From Pseudoneurospora amorphoporcata (taxonomy: Eukaryota; Ascomycota; Sordariomycetes; Sordariales; Sordariaceae), in contig MU859136.1 of the NCBI GenBank assembly GCA_033297205.1, positions 84,171 through 148,170 on the forward strand: DNA of 64,000 nucleotides, read 5' to 3'. Position 1 is the stretch's first letter, and each line of letters begins with the position of its first letter. Positions 43,034 to 55,363 of this stretch are shown here, piece by piece. The position numbers and the translations under genes are program-made. A model generated the notes under the pieces. It was not told the DNA's origin. It saw nothing but the letters and a program-made list of their open reading frames with translations, and made no database searches.

Positions 43034-46000
43034 ATGCCCTGGCAACCACTGCCCCGAATTGCCTTCGCCGTAGCCACATACCCCTTTACTGCCTCCAGCG
43101 CAGCAGACCTCCCCCTCGAAATCGGCGACGAGCTATACATTATCGAAGAGACTCCCGATGGGAACTGGTTGAGAGGCTACTTGGTCGCCCCTCCAAGTCT
43201 TCTTGCTGGCCTGACCAGTGTCAAGGGCCAGACATTAGAGGCTCGCGTCTTCAGCGGCATCTTCCCCCGCAGCTGTGTCGAGGTACGAGAAGTGCTGGGC
43301 GAGAGCGACGAGACTGACGACAGCGAGCCCGACAATGGAGATGCAAATGGAGAGAGCAAGAGGAGAAGGAGCAAAAGGGTGGCAAAAGAAGGCCGATTGT
43401 CCGTCCCCGTAAAACGCGATCCCAATGCACCTCGACCACCCGCTCCCGTGCCCATGCTCAAGATTGGCGACGAGACACCCACTTCGGCTGCCGAGCCCCT
43501 CATTGATGAGATCGCATCCTGCCTCCGCGAATGGCACTCGACAAATCTCCACGGGCTCCTCCTCTCCCGACAGTACGAAAAGCTCGACGCTCTCTCCAAG
43601 CTGATTACGAGCCTGAACCTCTCCCGACAGCAGTTTCTACACAACGTCCTCACTACTTGGGAATACGAAAACCTACGCGAAAAGACGGTCTGGGATCTGG
43701 TCCGTGTCAACAAGCTATGCGGAGGAGAGGTTATTGTGCGCGACCCAAACGCCCGTGGCCGTGTCATGACGGGGGATGATTCCGTCGTGGAAATCACCCA
43801 ACTGCAGTCCGTCATGAGCCTGTTGGACGAGCCTCCCACGACCACGCCCGAGTTGACGGCCTTGCACCATTTGATGGTGGACATCAGAATGTTTGCCGGC
43901 GCATCCAACGAGCCGACAACCCTGGTTCTGTACCTGGCCACCAAAGCACCCGGAGGACCAGTGACGCCACTTTCCGAGAGTTATATAATAGATGTGCCAG
44001 CTGGCGGCCAATTAACCAACATAGCGCGGACCTCACAGATGCGCACGCTCTTCTCCGATCTTTCGTCTGCCGACATTGGTGATGTGCCGTCCTCCAAGTC
44101 CGAGCTGTTGTTGGTCGTCAAAATCCGGGCCACCCAGCCAGTTGTAGCAGCTAAGCCGAATTCTCGATCAGGCGGGCCCTCGAATAGCTCGCCCCAGGTA
44201 CCATCCAAGGAGTCAAAACCACCCCTCGTGTCGGGGAACAAGGCCTTGCGTAGGAGCATGGTTTGGGCCAACAAGAACACCCGGGGCGCGTTTACTAGGA
44301 AAAACTCGGACCTTGAGGCGTTGTCGGAGCAGGCGGAAGAGCAGCAGATGAGCAACGAGGATCTCGAGAGCAGGGAAGGAGCACCACCAAGCACGGCTAA
44401 CTCGAGGGCAGGTCGCCCTTCAATGGACGGCCAATCTCCACCAACTACGGCCGACAGGACGGTTGGGTTTGGAGTACTCAGGCTGAACTCGATCATGAAG
44501 CAACAGGGCGAAGAGGTCGAATATGTGGTCAACATCTGGGCGCCTTGCTCCAAGTTCCCGTCGGACAGACATGGCGACAGTGAGGGATGGGACCCACTAA
44601 TAAAGGAGATATGCGACAGTAGATCAGCTCCTTACGAGAGATCAAGGAGAGCCGAAAGGTTACAGATACGACTTCGGTCCTTCAACAACCCCGACGCCGA
44701 TGCCCTCATCAAGATGACGCCTACGATTTTGTCTGGGATCTGCAGGACTAACAAGATGGGTTTCTCTGGAGCGCCGACCAAGCCACGATCGGACATCTAT
44801 GTCACCATTGACGAAGCCACCCTGACCCGACAGACATTGCTGTCCCGGTACGGAGCCAGCGCGACATCGCTCCCCAGCAGTATCCACGGCACCAACTTGC
44901 AGATAACCCTCGAGGTACGCCGGGCAAATGGCGAGCGCATCGACGGCTGCATATATCCCTCGTCCAAAAATGAAGGCCTGAGTGTATGGAGATCCACAGC
45001 CGTCGACCGCGGAGACCCGTGGAAGCAGATCATCAAGCTCGTTCTTGCTCCCCAGGATGTCCATCAGTCCCATATCGTCATGTACCTCTCGGATGCGCCA
45101 AATCCTCCCTTCGCTGTGGCATACCTGCCTCTATGGGATCAGCAGGCGTTCATCCATGATGGTTCCCACAACCTGTTGCTGTACAAAATGGATGAGAACA
45201 CGTTGAGCGCCCAAGCTCCTGCGGGAGGCAAGGGCGGATACCTGAGCTTGCCTTTCGCCTCCAACTTTGGCGATGAGCATGCCGAGGTGACTGGTCCGCT
45301 GGCTGCTTTGCGCATCGATACATATCTGTGCAGCACGAGGTTCTCCCAGGACAAGGTTGTGCTGGGTCTGTTGAAGGGCAAGGACTTGCCTCAGGGCGAG
45401 GTACCCGACATCCTGAAGGCCTTCATCTTCGTTCCCGAGATCGAGGTTGTCAAGCTGTTGAACGATGTCTTGGACGCCCTCTTTGGCATTCTTGTCCATT
45501 ACACCGGCAACGACGACCTCGAAGACCTCGTCTTCACTGCCTTGGTCAGAGTGCTGGACATTGTCCATGACAGGCGCTTCAACCTCGCTCCTCTTGTCGA
45601 CCAGTACGCAGAAAGTCGGTTCAACTACCCGTTCGCCACGCCCTGTCTCGTCAGGTCCTTTACCAGACTACTGTCAAAACCCACCGAGCCCGAGACAGCA
45701 AGGAAGCTGCGCGCCACTTTCAAGGTTGTACGGCACATCCTCAAGTTCATTACCCATGCCAGGGGCCAGCAAAAGGAAAAGGAGGCTGGGATAGGAATCA
45801 CCACCTCCAATCCCGGCTTCACGCGCCACCTGCGTACCATCTTCAAGGCTCTCGATGCTTTAATGCGCAACCAGGCACCTGTCTTGGTGGGCAGCCAAAC
45901 GCTCGCCGTCCAGCATTTCCACACGTGGCTACCCGAGCTCACCGGCTTGTTGACAACCGAGGAGATTCTCCACATCGCCATCGACTTCGTGGACTCTTGC

Positions 46001-49000
46001 TCCTCCGTCAAGGGCAAGCTCGTGCTGTACAAGCTGGTCCTCATCATAAACTACTCCAAGCTCGACATCTTCTCGCACCCAGAGCAGCGGTCCGCCTTGA
46101 GCGCTAATACCGTGAGGTGGATCGCGCCGCACTGGGGGCTTACCGACGAGGTGACGGAGCAATGGAAGGAACAGGTGCGACTGTGCTGCTCGGTGCTTGC
46201 CAGCCAGGTTGAACATCTCGGCCCGGAGATCCCCGATTACATCCCCAAGATCATTCAGTCTTACCTCGCCATCCAGGCTGCCGAGCAAACACCAAAGAAC
46301 CGTTTGTCGCTGCTGTTCCCCACGTCATACCCCTTCCCTGCCAAGCCGACTGCCGAAGAGGTAGTCTTTGACGAAGCCCTCATTGAGCTCTCTGCCGTCA
46401 TGTCAGCACTGTCCAACTCCCCCAGCGGCATGCAACTGGAGTTGGCGGAAGATGATCTTAACATCGTCATCGAGAACTGCCTTCGCGTACACATGAGCAT
46501 CCTGCAGGGCGAGACCTTCCCTTCCAACTGGTTGAGCGTGCATATCTTCCATCACAAGTCGACCATGCGGACGCTGGAATATCTTGCCACTTTGCTTCTC
46601 GAGAATTTCCTCCCGCATCCGGATGAGGCCGAGAACTTTGATACTGAGCTGTGGAAGATGTTCTTCACCACGCTGCTTAAGCTGGTGGGGAGCCCCTCGC
46701 TGGCGCTGGAGACTTTCCCAGAGCAAAAGCGGAGAGCGGTCTGGAAGATTGCGGGCGATGTCAGAGAGCATGGAGCTGACCTGCTGAGGAAGACATGGGA
46801 GGCGATTGGGTGGGAGACGAGCCTGGAGGAGCGGGCACGGTATGGGCTGTCCAAGATGGGCGGTTATCAGGTGCAGTATGTGCCTACGCTTGTTGGGCCC
46901 ATTGTTGAGCTTTGTCTGAGTGTGCACGAGGGCCTTCGGAGGATGGCTGTAGAGGTTCTGCAGACCATGATTGTCAGCGAGTGGACACTGAGCGAGGACT
47001 TGTCTGTTATCCAGACGGAGATCATCGACTGTCTTGATGGCTACTTTAAGGAAAAGCCATTGACAGAGAGTATCCTCCAGAAGCTCTTTGTGAGCGAGCT
47101 GCTGGACCGCTTTGAACCTCTCTCCAAGATCCCAGATGAGCCGTTGTACACTGCCATCCGCGAGCTGATGGGCACAGTCGACGAGTTCCTTGATTTGCTG
47201 GTTGCCGTCCACAGCGGCGACGGCTCAGGCGAAGCCTCCAACCTCATTCACCGCCTCCGTCTCATGGAGTTCCTCCGCGACATGGAAAAGGAGGAAATCT
47301 TCATCCGCTACGTGCACCAGCTCGCCAGCCTCCAAGCCTCAGCGCGGAACCACACCGAAGCTGGGCTCGCTCTGCGCCTACACGCCGACCTCTACGATTG
47401 GGACCCTCTCAAAACCACGCCCGCCCTCGACGATCCTTCCTTCCCAGCGCAATCCCACTTTGAGCGCAAGGAGCGCATCTACTTCGACATGATCAAGCAC
47501 TTCGAAGACGGACATGCCTGGTCCTGCGCTCTCGCCGCCTACAAAGAGCTCCAAGCCCAGTACGAGTCCAACATCTTCGACTTTGCTAAACTCGCCCGTA
47601 CGCAGCGGGCTATCGCCACCGTGTACGAGACCATCGCGCACAAGACCGACAAGCTCATTCCCAAGTACTTCAAAGTCGTCTACAAGGGTCTCGGCTTCCC
47701 CCCTTCCGTGCGCGACAAGGCTTTTGTCTTCGAGGGCGCATCCCCTACTGAACGCACGGCTGGATTCACCGACCGCATGCAAGAGATGTATCCCTCTGCT
47801 CAGATCATCACCCCTTCCTATGACCGTGACACTGGAGAGTACGATGTCGAAGGCCAGTTCCTGATTATATCAGCCATTTCTCCTCACCGTGACCTCACGC
47901 ATACTGTCTTCCAGCGCGCTCGCGTCCCGCAAATCATCCGCGACTATCTCATCTCTTCCAGTCCTCAAACGTTCAGCGTCAGCACAAAGAGAGACACCAA
48001 CGGGAATGTGAGGGATCACTACGCCGAGAAGACACTCTACACCACCGCTGAGCCCTTCCCAACCATACTCAAGCGGAGCGAGATCGTTGAAATTAAGCAT
48101 GTGAGGTTGACGGCAAAGGAAACGGCACTGGAGAGGATCGTGAGAAAAACGGGAGAGATGACGGCTGTTGAGAAGAAGGTTGCCGAGGGACAAGCACAAG
48201 GGGGTGAAGGGAGTGACGAGGCCACGGTGATGTTGTTGGTCGACGCGGTCAGCATCAGTGTGAATCCGGAGAGCGAGGCGAGTGTGAGTAGGTACCGAGA
48301 GCTGATTCCCGGAATGGACAGCACGACGCCAATCACGATAAAATGCGGGAGTGACGAGGACGAGGACGAGGACGAGGATGACGGCCCGCCAGAAATTGAT
48401 GCCCAAGAAAATGCCATCAAGATGGCGTTAGTGGATCATGCGATTATGATTAAGAGGTGTTTGGCGACTTTTGCGAAGAGCCCCAGGGAGGTGGTGAAGA
48501 AACATGGGCAAGAATTGCAGAAGTGTAAGTTCCCCTTTGTTACCATCATGCCAGACGATATGGTGCTAACCAAGACAGTCTTCGAACAAACCTTTGCCCC
48601 CGAAATCGCCATCTTCACGCCCCCATCCGCCCGCTCTCCCAATCCTTCCCCTGGCAGCGACCGCAGCGGCGGTATCAGCCCCTCTCCAACCTGGCCACGA
48701 TCACCGGGGCCCTCAGCTTTCGGCTCCTCAACCGGACAGCACAACCATCACCGATCCGCCACGGCTTCCTTGGCAACCAGCCACGGCCTCGGCATTTCCG
48801 GAAACGCTCAAGGCCATGCTCACAGCGCAAGCGAAACAGCCGATGTTCTAGGCGAGATTGTGGTCAGCACCGGGATTTCCCAACCCGTTTCCCTCCGACA
48901 GGGACGCGGTGCAAGGCTGAGTTTCTTGGGAGGGAGGAAGAAGGATGGGAACTCCCCCACGGCCCATCAGTTGTCATCAACCAGTTCCATCCCGCACCTA

Positions 49001-49618
49001 CCCAACGGCAGCGACCTTAACCTCGCCAGCAGGTCCAAATCCCACGAGGACATCAACGCTGGGTCAGCATCAGCAACGATGATGAACACGCCCACTACCA
49101 ATGGCGATCGAAGCCCCTCTGCCCCTAGCAATGTAATTCACAGCAGGAAAGAGCAGTCAACCGAGAAGGCGAATCGTCGCTCCTTCCTTCGCGGTTTCAG
49201 CTCCTCTGACAAGGTTAACCTCATCAACGCTATTAATGGTGTGGCTGAGAGTGTTGGTGGGAATACGGACTGGCAGACGGAGTACTCATCCCCCTCTCTT
49301 TCTCAGCCTAACTTGCAGTCACCCTCACAATCGCAATCCGACCAGCTTGACCGAGAAAGGGAACGCGGGGCGGCGGCAGCGGCACTGAACGGGATGTCTG
49401 TCAATGGATATGGAAAGAAGGAGAAGAAGAGCAAGAAAGACAAGAAAGACAAGGAGGACAAGGAGGACAAGGAGGAGGACAAGGACTTGAGGGAGTTGAA
49501 AGACAAGTTCCAAAACGGCAGTGCGAGTGTCAAGAAACGGCTGAGCATGCTCAAATTGGGGAATATGAAGAAGAGTGGGAAGGGAGATGGCAAGATGGGG
49601 GCGCTGGATGAGGAATAG
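43034..49618 (+). CDS. DOCK-family guanine-nucleotide exchange factor (SH3, DHR-1, DHR-2), 2176 aa
   Basis: Two exons (43034-48524, 48579-49618). The 54-nt intron (GTAAGT, GCTAAC, ACAG) contains no stop and is a multiple of three. Domains in order: an SH3 domain (about residues 8-80: AFAVATYPFTASSAADLPLE, ... GIFPRSCVEV); a C2-like DHR-1 (about 585-745: RSDIYVTIDEATLTRQ, ... WKQIIKLVLAP), which in relatives binds phosphoinositides; a long helical middle; and the catalytic DHR-2 (about 1435-1830: EAGLALRLHADLYDWD, ... HAIMIKRCLATFAKSPREV). The tail is Ser/Pro-rich and ends in a Lys/Asp/Glu run. An N-terminal SH3 places it with the DOCK1-like group, whose fungal members (Dck1) act with an ELMO partner on Rac/Rho GTPases in polar growth. 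The target GTPase is inference. Confidence 0.95.
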   Translation: MPWQPLPRIAFAVATYPFTASSAADLPLEIGDELYIIEETPDGNWLRGYLVAPPSLLAGLTSVKGQTLEARVFSGIFPRSCVEVREVLGESDETDDSEPDNGDANGESKRRRSKRVAKEGRLSVPVKRDPNAPRPPAPVPMLKIGDETPTSAAEPLIDEIASCLREWHSTNLHGLLLSRQYEKLDALSKLITSLNLSRQQFLHNVLTTWEYENLREKTVWDLVRVNKLCGGEVIVRDPNARGRVMTGDDSVVEITQLQSVMSLLDEPPTTTPELTALHHLMVDIRMFAGASNEPTTLVLYLATKAPGGPVTPLSESYIIDVPAGGQLTNIARTSQMRTLFSDLSSADIGDVPSSKSELLLVVKIRATQPVVAAKPNSRSGGPSNSSPQVPSKESKPPLVSGNKALRRSMVWANKNTRGAFTRKNSDLEALSEQAEEQQMSNEDLESREGAPPSTANSRAGRPSMDGQSPPTTADRTVGFGVLRLNSIMKQQGEEVEYVVNIWAPCSKFPSDRHGDSEGWDPLIKEICDSRSAPYERSRRAERLQIRLRSFNNPDADALIKMTPTILSGICRTNKMGFSGAPTKPRSDIYVTIDEATLTRQTLLSRYGASATSLPSSIHGTNLQITLEVRRANGERIDGCIYPSSKNEGLSVWRSTAVDRGDPWKQIIKLVLAPQDVHQSHIVMYLSDAPNPPFAVAYLPLWDQQAFIHDGSHNLLLYKMDENTLSAQAPAGGKGGYLSLPFASNFGDEHAEVTGPLAALRIDTYLCSTRFSQDKVVLGLLKGKDLPQGEVPDILKAFIFVPEIEVVKLLNDVLDALFGILVHYTGNDDLEDLVFTALVRVLDIVHDRRFNLAPLVDQYAESRFNYPFATPCLVRSFTRLLSKPTEPETARKLRATFKVVRHILKFITHARGQQKEKEAGIGITTSNPGFTRHLRTIFKALDALMRNQAPVLVGSQTLAVQHFHTWLPELTGLLTTEEILHIAIDFVDSCSSVKGKLVLYKLVLIINYSKLDIFSHPEQRSALSANTVRWIAPHWGLTDEVTEQWKEQVRLCCSVLASQVEHLGPEIPDYIPKIIQSYLAIQAAEQTPKNRLSLLFPTSYPFPAKPTAEEVVFDEALIELSAVMSALSNSPSGMQLELAEDDLNIVIENCLRVHMSILQGETFPSNWLSVHIFHHKSTMRTLEYLATLLLENFLPHPDEAENFDTELWKMFFTTLLKLVGSPSLALETFPEQKRRAVWKIAGDVREHGADLLRKTWEAIGWETSLEERARYGLSKMGGYQVQYVPTLVGPIVELCLSVHEGLRRMAVEVLQTMIVSEWTLSEDLSVIQTEIIDCLDGYFKEKPLTESILQKLFVSELLDRFEPLSKIPDEPLYTAIRELMGTVDEFLDLLVAVHSGDGSGEASNLIHRLRLMEFLRDMEKEEIFIRYVHQLASLQASARNHTEAGLALRLHADLYDWDPLKTTPALDDPSFPAQSHFERKERIYFDMIKHFEDGHAWSCALAAYKELQAQYESNIFDFAKLARTQRAIATVYETIAHKTDKLIPKYFKVVYKGLGFPPSVRDKAFVFEGASPTERTAGFTDRMQEMYPSAQIITPSYDRDTGEYDVEGQFLIISAISPHRDLTHTVFQRARVPQIIRDYLISSSPQTFSVSTKRDTNGNVRDHYAEKTLYTTAEPFPTILKRSEIVEIKHVRLTAKETALERIVRKTGEMTAVEKKVAEGQAQGGEGSDEATVMLLVDAVSISVNPESEASVSRYRELIPGMDSTTPITIKCGSDEDEDEDEDDGPPEIDAQENAIKMALVDHAIMIKRCLATFAKSPREVVKKHGQELQKCKFPFVTIMPDDMVLTKTVFEQTFAPEIAIFTPPSARSPNPSPGSDRSGGISPSPTWPRSPGPSAFGSSTGQHNHHRSATASLATSHGLGISGNAQGHAHSASETADVLGEIVVSTGISQPVSLRQGRGARLSFLGGRKKDGNSPTAHQLSSTSSIPHLPNGSDLNLASRSKSHEDINAGSASATMMNTPTTNGDRSPSAPSNVIHSRKEQSTEKANRRSFLRGFSSSDKVNLINAINGVAESVGGNTDWQTEYSSPSLSQPNLQSPSQSQSDQLDRERERGAAAAALNGMSVNGYGKKEKKSKKDKKDKEDKEDKEEDKDLRELKDKFQNGSASVKKRLSMLKLGNMKKSGKGDGKMGALDEE

Positions 49619-50758
49619 TGTCCTGCGTCTGCCACCGTTGGGTATGATGAGCATTTCCCCGGGTGGGATCATTGTCCGCCTTGTCCACCTCGCCGTCCGC
49701 TTCGTGAGCGTCGGGCTGGCCAAGGGTTCATTTGACGGATGAACCCCAGACTGGTGCTCTTATATATCAGGAATCGTTCATGCTGTCAACGCAACCCGGC
49801 TTCGTTTCTCTCGGTTTAGGATAACATATGGCATTGGGGGCTCAAGGCGGGAGGTTGCGTTCTTTTGTTTTCTTTTCATTCTGGTTCATCACGTCTGCGC
49901 TTCAGGATATTTCATGCGACATTTCACTCCGACTTTCTATCTTCTATCATCATCAACATGTTCCGCTCTACACGCTTCATCAATCATAATCTCCTTCATC
50001 TTATCACTATCCTCCACGCACGGACTGGTCTACACGGAATGGGAGGCGGAATACTAAAGCACGTCTTGGTGTTTGTTGGATGTTTGCAGGTTTGGTGCTC
50101 CTTGTCGATGGACGAGCAATGCATCTCTACATCTTTTCCCTTTGTTCACTTGATCTGTTTTGCTCGCTCGCACCCATCACTTGTACAATACGTCTTTGAA
50201 GCTTCACATCTTGATCTTCACCTGCACATTCTGTTCCTTGTCCGATTCTTGTACAATACACTCTGTCCGCTTATACGTTGCCAGGATGAGTAGAAGGATC
50301 GTTTCTACCTGGGGTATTTGGAAGTGACTGCCAAAAAAGCAGACCAAAAGGCGGAAGGAGGATGTGACGGGAGGCGGAGAGGCAAGGGGTCTGGTGCTGA
50401 TAAGCGACAGGCTCGTTGAGACCTACCAAGTTGAAATAGACAAAAATGAAGGTGACTTGAACTTCAATTCCAGCGTGACCACCAGTTTCCGAGATTCCTG
50501 CATCGCACATGATGCTGGATTTCTAAGTTCCTGCACACTGCAGCCTCCTCTGCTGACCAACCGGCACATGTCGACATCACGGGCCGCGGCCTTCAACCAA
50601 TCTCTGGGTCGTGTCTGCAATGTTGGCTGCGTTGTTTACACCCCCTTGAACTTTGACCACCCATCGCGCTGGTTACCATACCTGCTCCTTCCCTTTCTCT
50701 TCTCCTCAACACCAAAGCACCGGCCATCCCATCCCATTGCTGCCATCCCAACCCAAAA
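49619..50758. other. Intergenic
   Basis: 3' flank of the DOCK gene and promoter of the glycosyltransferase gene. A 142-codon frame at 49865-50293 shows no domain and is not called. Confidence 0.45.
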
Positions 50759-52797
50759 ATGACGCGAGCAGTCATCAACCTAGTCAAACTTTCACATCTC
50801 TCCACCCGCACCCGCTACCGCCTCCTCTTTACTTGTTTTATCCTTACCACCACCCATCTCCTCTTCTCTGCTTCTCTCATCCGCTGGTCAGCCAACTTGA
50901 CGAAGCCAGCCCATGCCGATCCACGTAGCGCGTCCAAGACCTCGGGCAATGCTTTCAGCAAAGATCATGTCTCGCCGTACGGGGCCGAAGATGCAGGCCG
51001 GCCCGTGGTCCCCCAAGCGAAGCTCCTAAAGGACTTCTTCACCTGGAACGAAACAGACATTGCCTCCCTGTCCCCCCCTGTCTTTCTCCCTCCCACTCCT
51101 CCGTCTCCTCCGATCACTGACCCCTTCCCCCTCCTTTCTTCCAACTTGGCGCCGCACAAACTGAGAAGGCTGTTACAGCCACCTGAGATTAACCACCCCT
51201 CGCACTTCCGCCACCTCCACCCATCCCTATTCTCTTCCCAGGAACTGACGCAGCAGCCATCGAGATCCTACTTCTCCCGGTTCGGCGGCAGGTCTTTCGG
51301 CCGCCGTCCCGATCCTTCCCCATCCTCCCCATACCATTGCAAGCTCAACCCGACCGGCATGGCGCCGCTGCTGATCGGGTTCACCCGCAACTGGCCGCTG
51401 CTGCTGCAGTGTGTGTCCAGTTACATTGCGGCAGGCTGGCCAGCGGAAGAGATCTTTGTCGTCGAGAACACGGGGACGATGGACGCAAATGAGCGGGAGT
51501 TGTTGACGCTGCAGAATCCGTTTTTCATGAACCGGACACAGCTGGGGATGCTGGGAGTGAACGTTGTTTCCGTAGGTGCCGTTTCCGATGCTGACCCCGA
51601 CTCTGGTTTGAGACCCCGCCACGTATAGGAAGGCATGGAAGTGGGGATATATGGGAAAAGGTAGAGTGCTGTGGACATGGAGTGGTGTGCCTTGTGGAAT
51701 GGGAAAGCGGACGGGAAGAGCATGAAGGAAAGCCGAGAAGATGGGAATAAGGGGATGGACAAGGGATGGAAAAATTCCATGGGCACAGGCTGACTTACTG
51801 GATGGCAGACTCCGACGCTCTTGACGTTTTCGCAGTTGCAGAACTTCTTTGCTTGGTTAGTTTCTCCCTTTCCTTTCAGACCTGCACGGCTGCTGACGGG
51901 CGACATGGACACAGGACTGCCCTCCAACGCGGCTGGACCGAATACTTTTGGTCACATCAAGACGTGATCGTCTTCTCTTACGAACACCGACACCCATCGA
52001 CGTCCAGCAAGACATTCGAGGACGACGAGCCCGAAGAATACCGCTCCCTTTATGCCAATGCCCTACATACCCTGCAGCAATATCGCGACCCATCCCATCC
52101 CAAGTGGGCTCACCACTTCTTCTCGTACGACCATCTCACCCTCGTCCACCGGGACGCCATCCTCTCGGTTGGCGGCTGGGACACGCACATTCCCTTTTAT
52201 GGTACCGACTGCGACATGTACACCCGATTGATGTGGGCAGGCTACGCACAGAACGAGTCCACGACGCCGACGACGAGGGTGGGACACATCCTGGACGTGA
52301 GCACTGTCCTGGACGACGTGGGCGCGCTGTTCCGTATCCCGGGCATCAAAGCTTCCTTCCCCGGCGACCCTGACCCCCACGCCCGAAAGCAGAAGGCCAA
52401 AGCCGGCTCAGCAGCAGCGGCGGCGGCGGCGGCGAAGACGGGAGCTGAAACGTACGCCAACTTGTTGTCGACGGCCCGGCGTATGCAACGAGCCAAGTAC
52501 GCGCTTGGCAACGGGCACGAAGGGCGGAACAAGAGCTGGCAGGTGAAGCAGCAGGGAGGGCAAGGAGAGCCGTTTTATCGGGACGCGGACGGGTTCGAGG
52601 CCGGCGTGGAGATGTGGATCGAGGCAGGACGAGCCGTGTTTTCGGAGAAATGGGGACATCGAGGGTGCGATATCGCGAGGAAGTGGGCAACTGGGGAGAA
52701 CAAGGGGAATGGAAATGGTCTGAAGGATGGCTGGAGAGTCGAAAGAGATTGGGATGCGGACAAGGAGGGCGGTGGAGGGATCGGTGGGGGTTGGTAA
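50759..52797 (+). CDS. Type II membrane glycosyltransferase-like protein, 580 aa
   Basis: Three exons: 50759-51571, 51809-51855 and 51915-52797. The 47-nt middle exon (TPTLLTFSQLQNFFAW) is bracketed by a GTAGGT donor and GGCAG acceptor before it, and a GTTAGT donor and ACACAG acceptor after it; all joins are in frame. A single membrane anchor (LLFTCFILTTTHLLFSASLI, about residues 22-42) follows a short basic N-terminus, so the catalytic part should face the Golgi lumen. The pattern MAPLLIGFTRNWPLLLQCVS, IFVVENTGTMDANE and later VGGWDTHIPFYGTDCDMYTR (DxD-like near residue 380) fits a GT-A fold nucleotide-sugar transferase. A poly-Ala run and a Gly-rich end are low complexity. Donor and acceptor sugars are unknown. 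Confidence 0.8.
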
Positions 52798-53022
52798 ATG
52801 GAACCTGGGCGTCGTTGCGGGTTAGTTTGGTCATCCGGCTCGCTGTAAATGATTCGCTTCAGGGGATGATCAGTATACAATCAGGAACAACAGAGCTGAG
52901 GCGGGCCGTGCGCGGGGTGCAAGTGTGCCGCCCACAGATTGAACACATGGCCAAACCACTTCCCTTCCTGTTTCTTGCTTGCCCGACCATGACAACCCGA
53001 TTGACTCTCCGATCCACACGGC

Positions 53023-55363
53023 ATGGCGCATGCCTCAACAACCTCCCAAGAACCTGAGAGCGCCATGGTGGCTGCTCACGTCTTGTGCGACGCCTGTTCC
53101 CGAGTGTTCAAGGAGTCCAAATGGGTCATTCATCTTGCCGGGCGGGCTCCCGTCGACGACATGCCCAGCAGCGACCATGTGGACATCTTCTTGCACAGCT
53201 TGGACAAGGAACAACTGAAAAGATCCAGTGCCGCCGGCTGCCATTTGTGCACAATGGCAATTGAGGACGACCAGGACTGGCATGATGATGATGATGAAAC
53301 GGGCGTCATCCAAGCTGATGTGTGGTACAGCGTGTACGCCGAAGTGGACGACGAAAAGGTCTGTATGACCCTGAGGCGCATCACTAACATCCTGCCGTCA
53401 GACTTTCCCTCCGGAGACCGTGATGGCATACAGAGAACTCTTAGGGAACAGGGAGGGGTTGACTGGCAGACACGCAATCAGTACGAGAACCCAATCAGTG
53501 ATATGTACCTCCACTGGGCTAAAGGTAGGTAGGTGTTGAGCCATGATGGAATCAGATCTTGTTACTAATGGAATGCCTGTTGTGCCACCAGACACGGACG
53601 TTCTCTATCCTCGATCGATGCTACGGCCCGGTTCCCAACTCCCATCCTCGACTGCCTCGCCCGACGCCATAACTCTTGCACGACACTGGCTCATCAACTG
53701 CCTCGAAAACCATGGCGAATGCAACACATATCTGTCAAAATCAATGAGCTCGGACAATTGGTTACCGACTCGGCTCATTGATGTTGGAACAGAAGCCGGA
53801 AGATTGACACCACGACTTGTTATCCCTTCTGACTCTACAAGCCTGGCCAAGATACGATATGTTACGCTCAGTCACTCATGGGCCATGTCAAAGAAGTCCC
53901 TCAACTTGCTGGTCGAGAACCTCGAGGAACTGACCTGGAGTATTCCACTTGACGCTCTGTCCCAAACATTTCGAGATGCCATGAGGATTACGCAGCAGCT
54001 GGGCCATCGATACATATGGATCGACTCTCTCTGTATCATTCAGAACTCAACAAATGATTGGCAAAAGGAAGCGCTTCTGATGAGTCTCGTGTACGGAAGA
54101 TCGTCTTGCAACATTGCTGCCATGGGAATGCCTGGCGTGGACGGTTGCTTCTCCCAACGAAACCCTCTTGCCTTCTTTCCCTGTCGTGTCACAGACACCG
54201 ACGACGGAGGTGCCGTTTATGCCCTTTCGCAGTCCCAAACTCCATCAACCATGTTTTCGGCCGGCGGTCAGGCGAAACCACCTCTACTCTACCGAGGTTG
54301 GGTTCTACAGGAAAGGATACTATCTCCTCGCATAGTGTACTTTGGTGGTCCCCAACTGTATTGGGAATGTTGCTGTGAACGGCTTGCAGAGTCCTGGGCG
54401 TTCAAGTCCCAACTAATCATGGATCGTCATCTTGGAATCTCTTCTGCCTTTTCGTCCAAAGCCCACTTCCGAGTGCTTTGTGATACTTCTACTGTGTCTA
54501 ACCTCGAGACAGGCAGCAACCCCAATGCTCTTGTGTCCATCAAGTCTATGCGATTCTATCTTCATTGGCAGGAGATACTAAGCACCTACCTCGAAACGCA
54601 GCTGACATTCACCACAGACCGGCTCATTGCCCTCGCAGGCATTGCCAAGGCTCTAGAAGACCACGCAGGGTTTACTTACATTGCCGGAACATGGGCAGAA
54701 CTTCACCCCCTCGATCTCCTCTGGCGCTACAAGGATACAATCGTTGCTGACCCAGAACGCCGTACCGTTTCCGGGACGAACGCCCCATCCTGGTCCTGGG
54801 CGGCCAAGGAGGGTGAAAGGGACTTCTTTCCCGATCGGTATGACCTGGCGGGCGAGGATACGGTAGTCGAAGTGACATATGCTACCGACATACGCGACTT
54901 CCCTCGTCGGACATTTTCTTCACAGTTCAATCTGGATAAGCAAAGAAAGATAGTTCTGAGCTTCAATGGGAAGGTGAAAAGAGGCACAGCTTTTACTGAA
55001 GAGTTGTTTCCGAATTCGATACGTGAGGACGACGAAGTCGCAGAAGGGAAGTGGAAACATCGGGTGCTGTTACATGACGAGATTGCACCCATAACTGTGA
55101 GGTTCGACGATCCGCTCCCTGACGGCGAGCCAGTCCTGCTCCTGCTGTTGATGGAGTGGTACATATACACAGGAGAGAATCCGGGGAAGCGTTATCAAGG
55201 GGGGTTGGTCCTCGTGTCAGAACAAGCTCCGTCTGGTGACTCAGGGAGCGGGCAACTGTATCGTCGCGCTGGAGTCTTCAAGACAGGCGAGCCCGGGGCA
55301 TTTGTGCATGCATTCCACGATGCTTTGTCCGACGATGATCTTGAGATAGTGAAAGTTTGCTGA
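53023..55363 (+). CDS. HET-domain protein, 757 aa
   Basis: Two exons (53023-53524, 53592-55363; donor GTAGGT, branch TACTAAT, acceptor CCAG). The N-terminal region has CDAC and CHLC, a likely metal-binding pair. The HET domain spans roughly residues 254-400: RYVTLSHSWA, HRYIWIDSLCIIQNSTNDWQ and RGWVLQERILSPRIVYFG are its three signature blocks. HET proteins trigger the cell-death reaction that blocks fusion between incompatible fungal individuals, and many may have immunity-like roles. The C-terminal third contains NAPSWSWAAKEGERDF, also common in this family. There is no adjacent partner such as a NACHT or Patatin gene. The allelic specificity partner, if any, is unknown. Confidence 0.92.

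Noticed and set aside
46403..47212. 269-codon minus-strand frame inside the DOCK gene
   Set aside because: Shadow of the coding strand; no recognisable domain.
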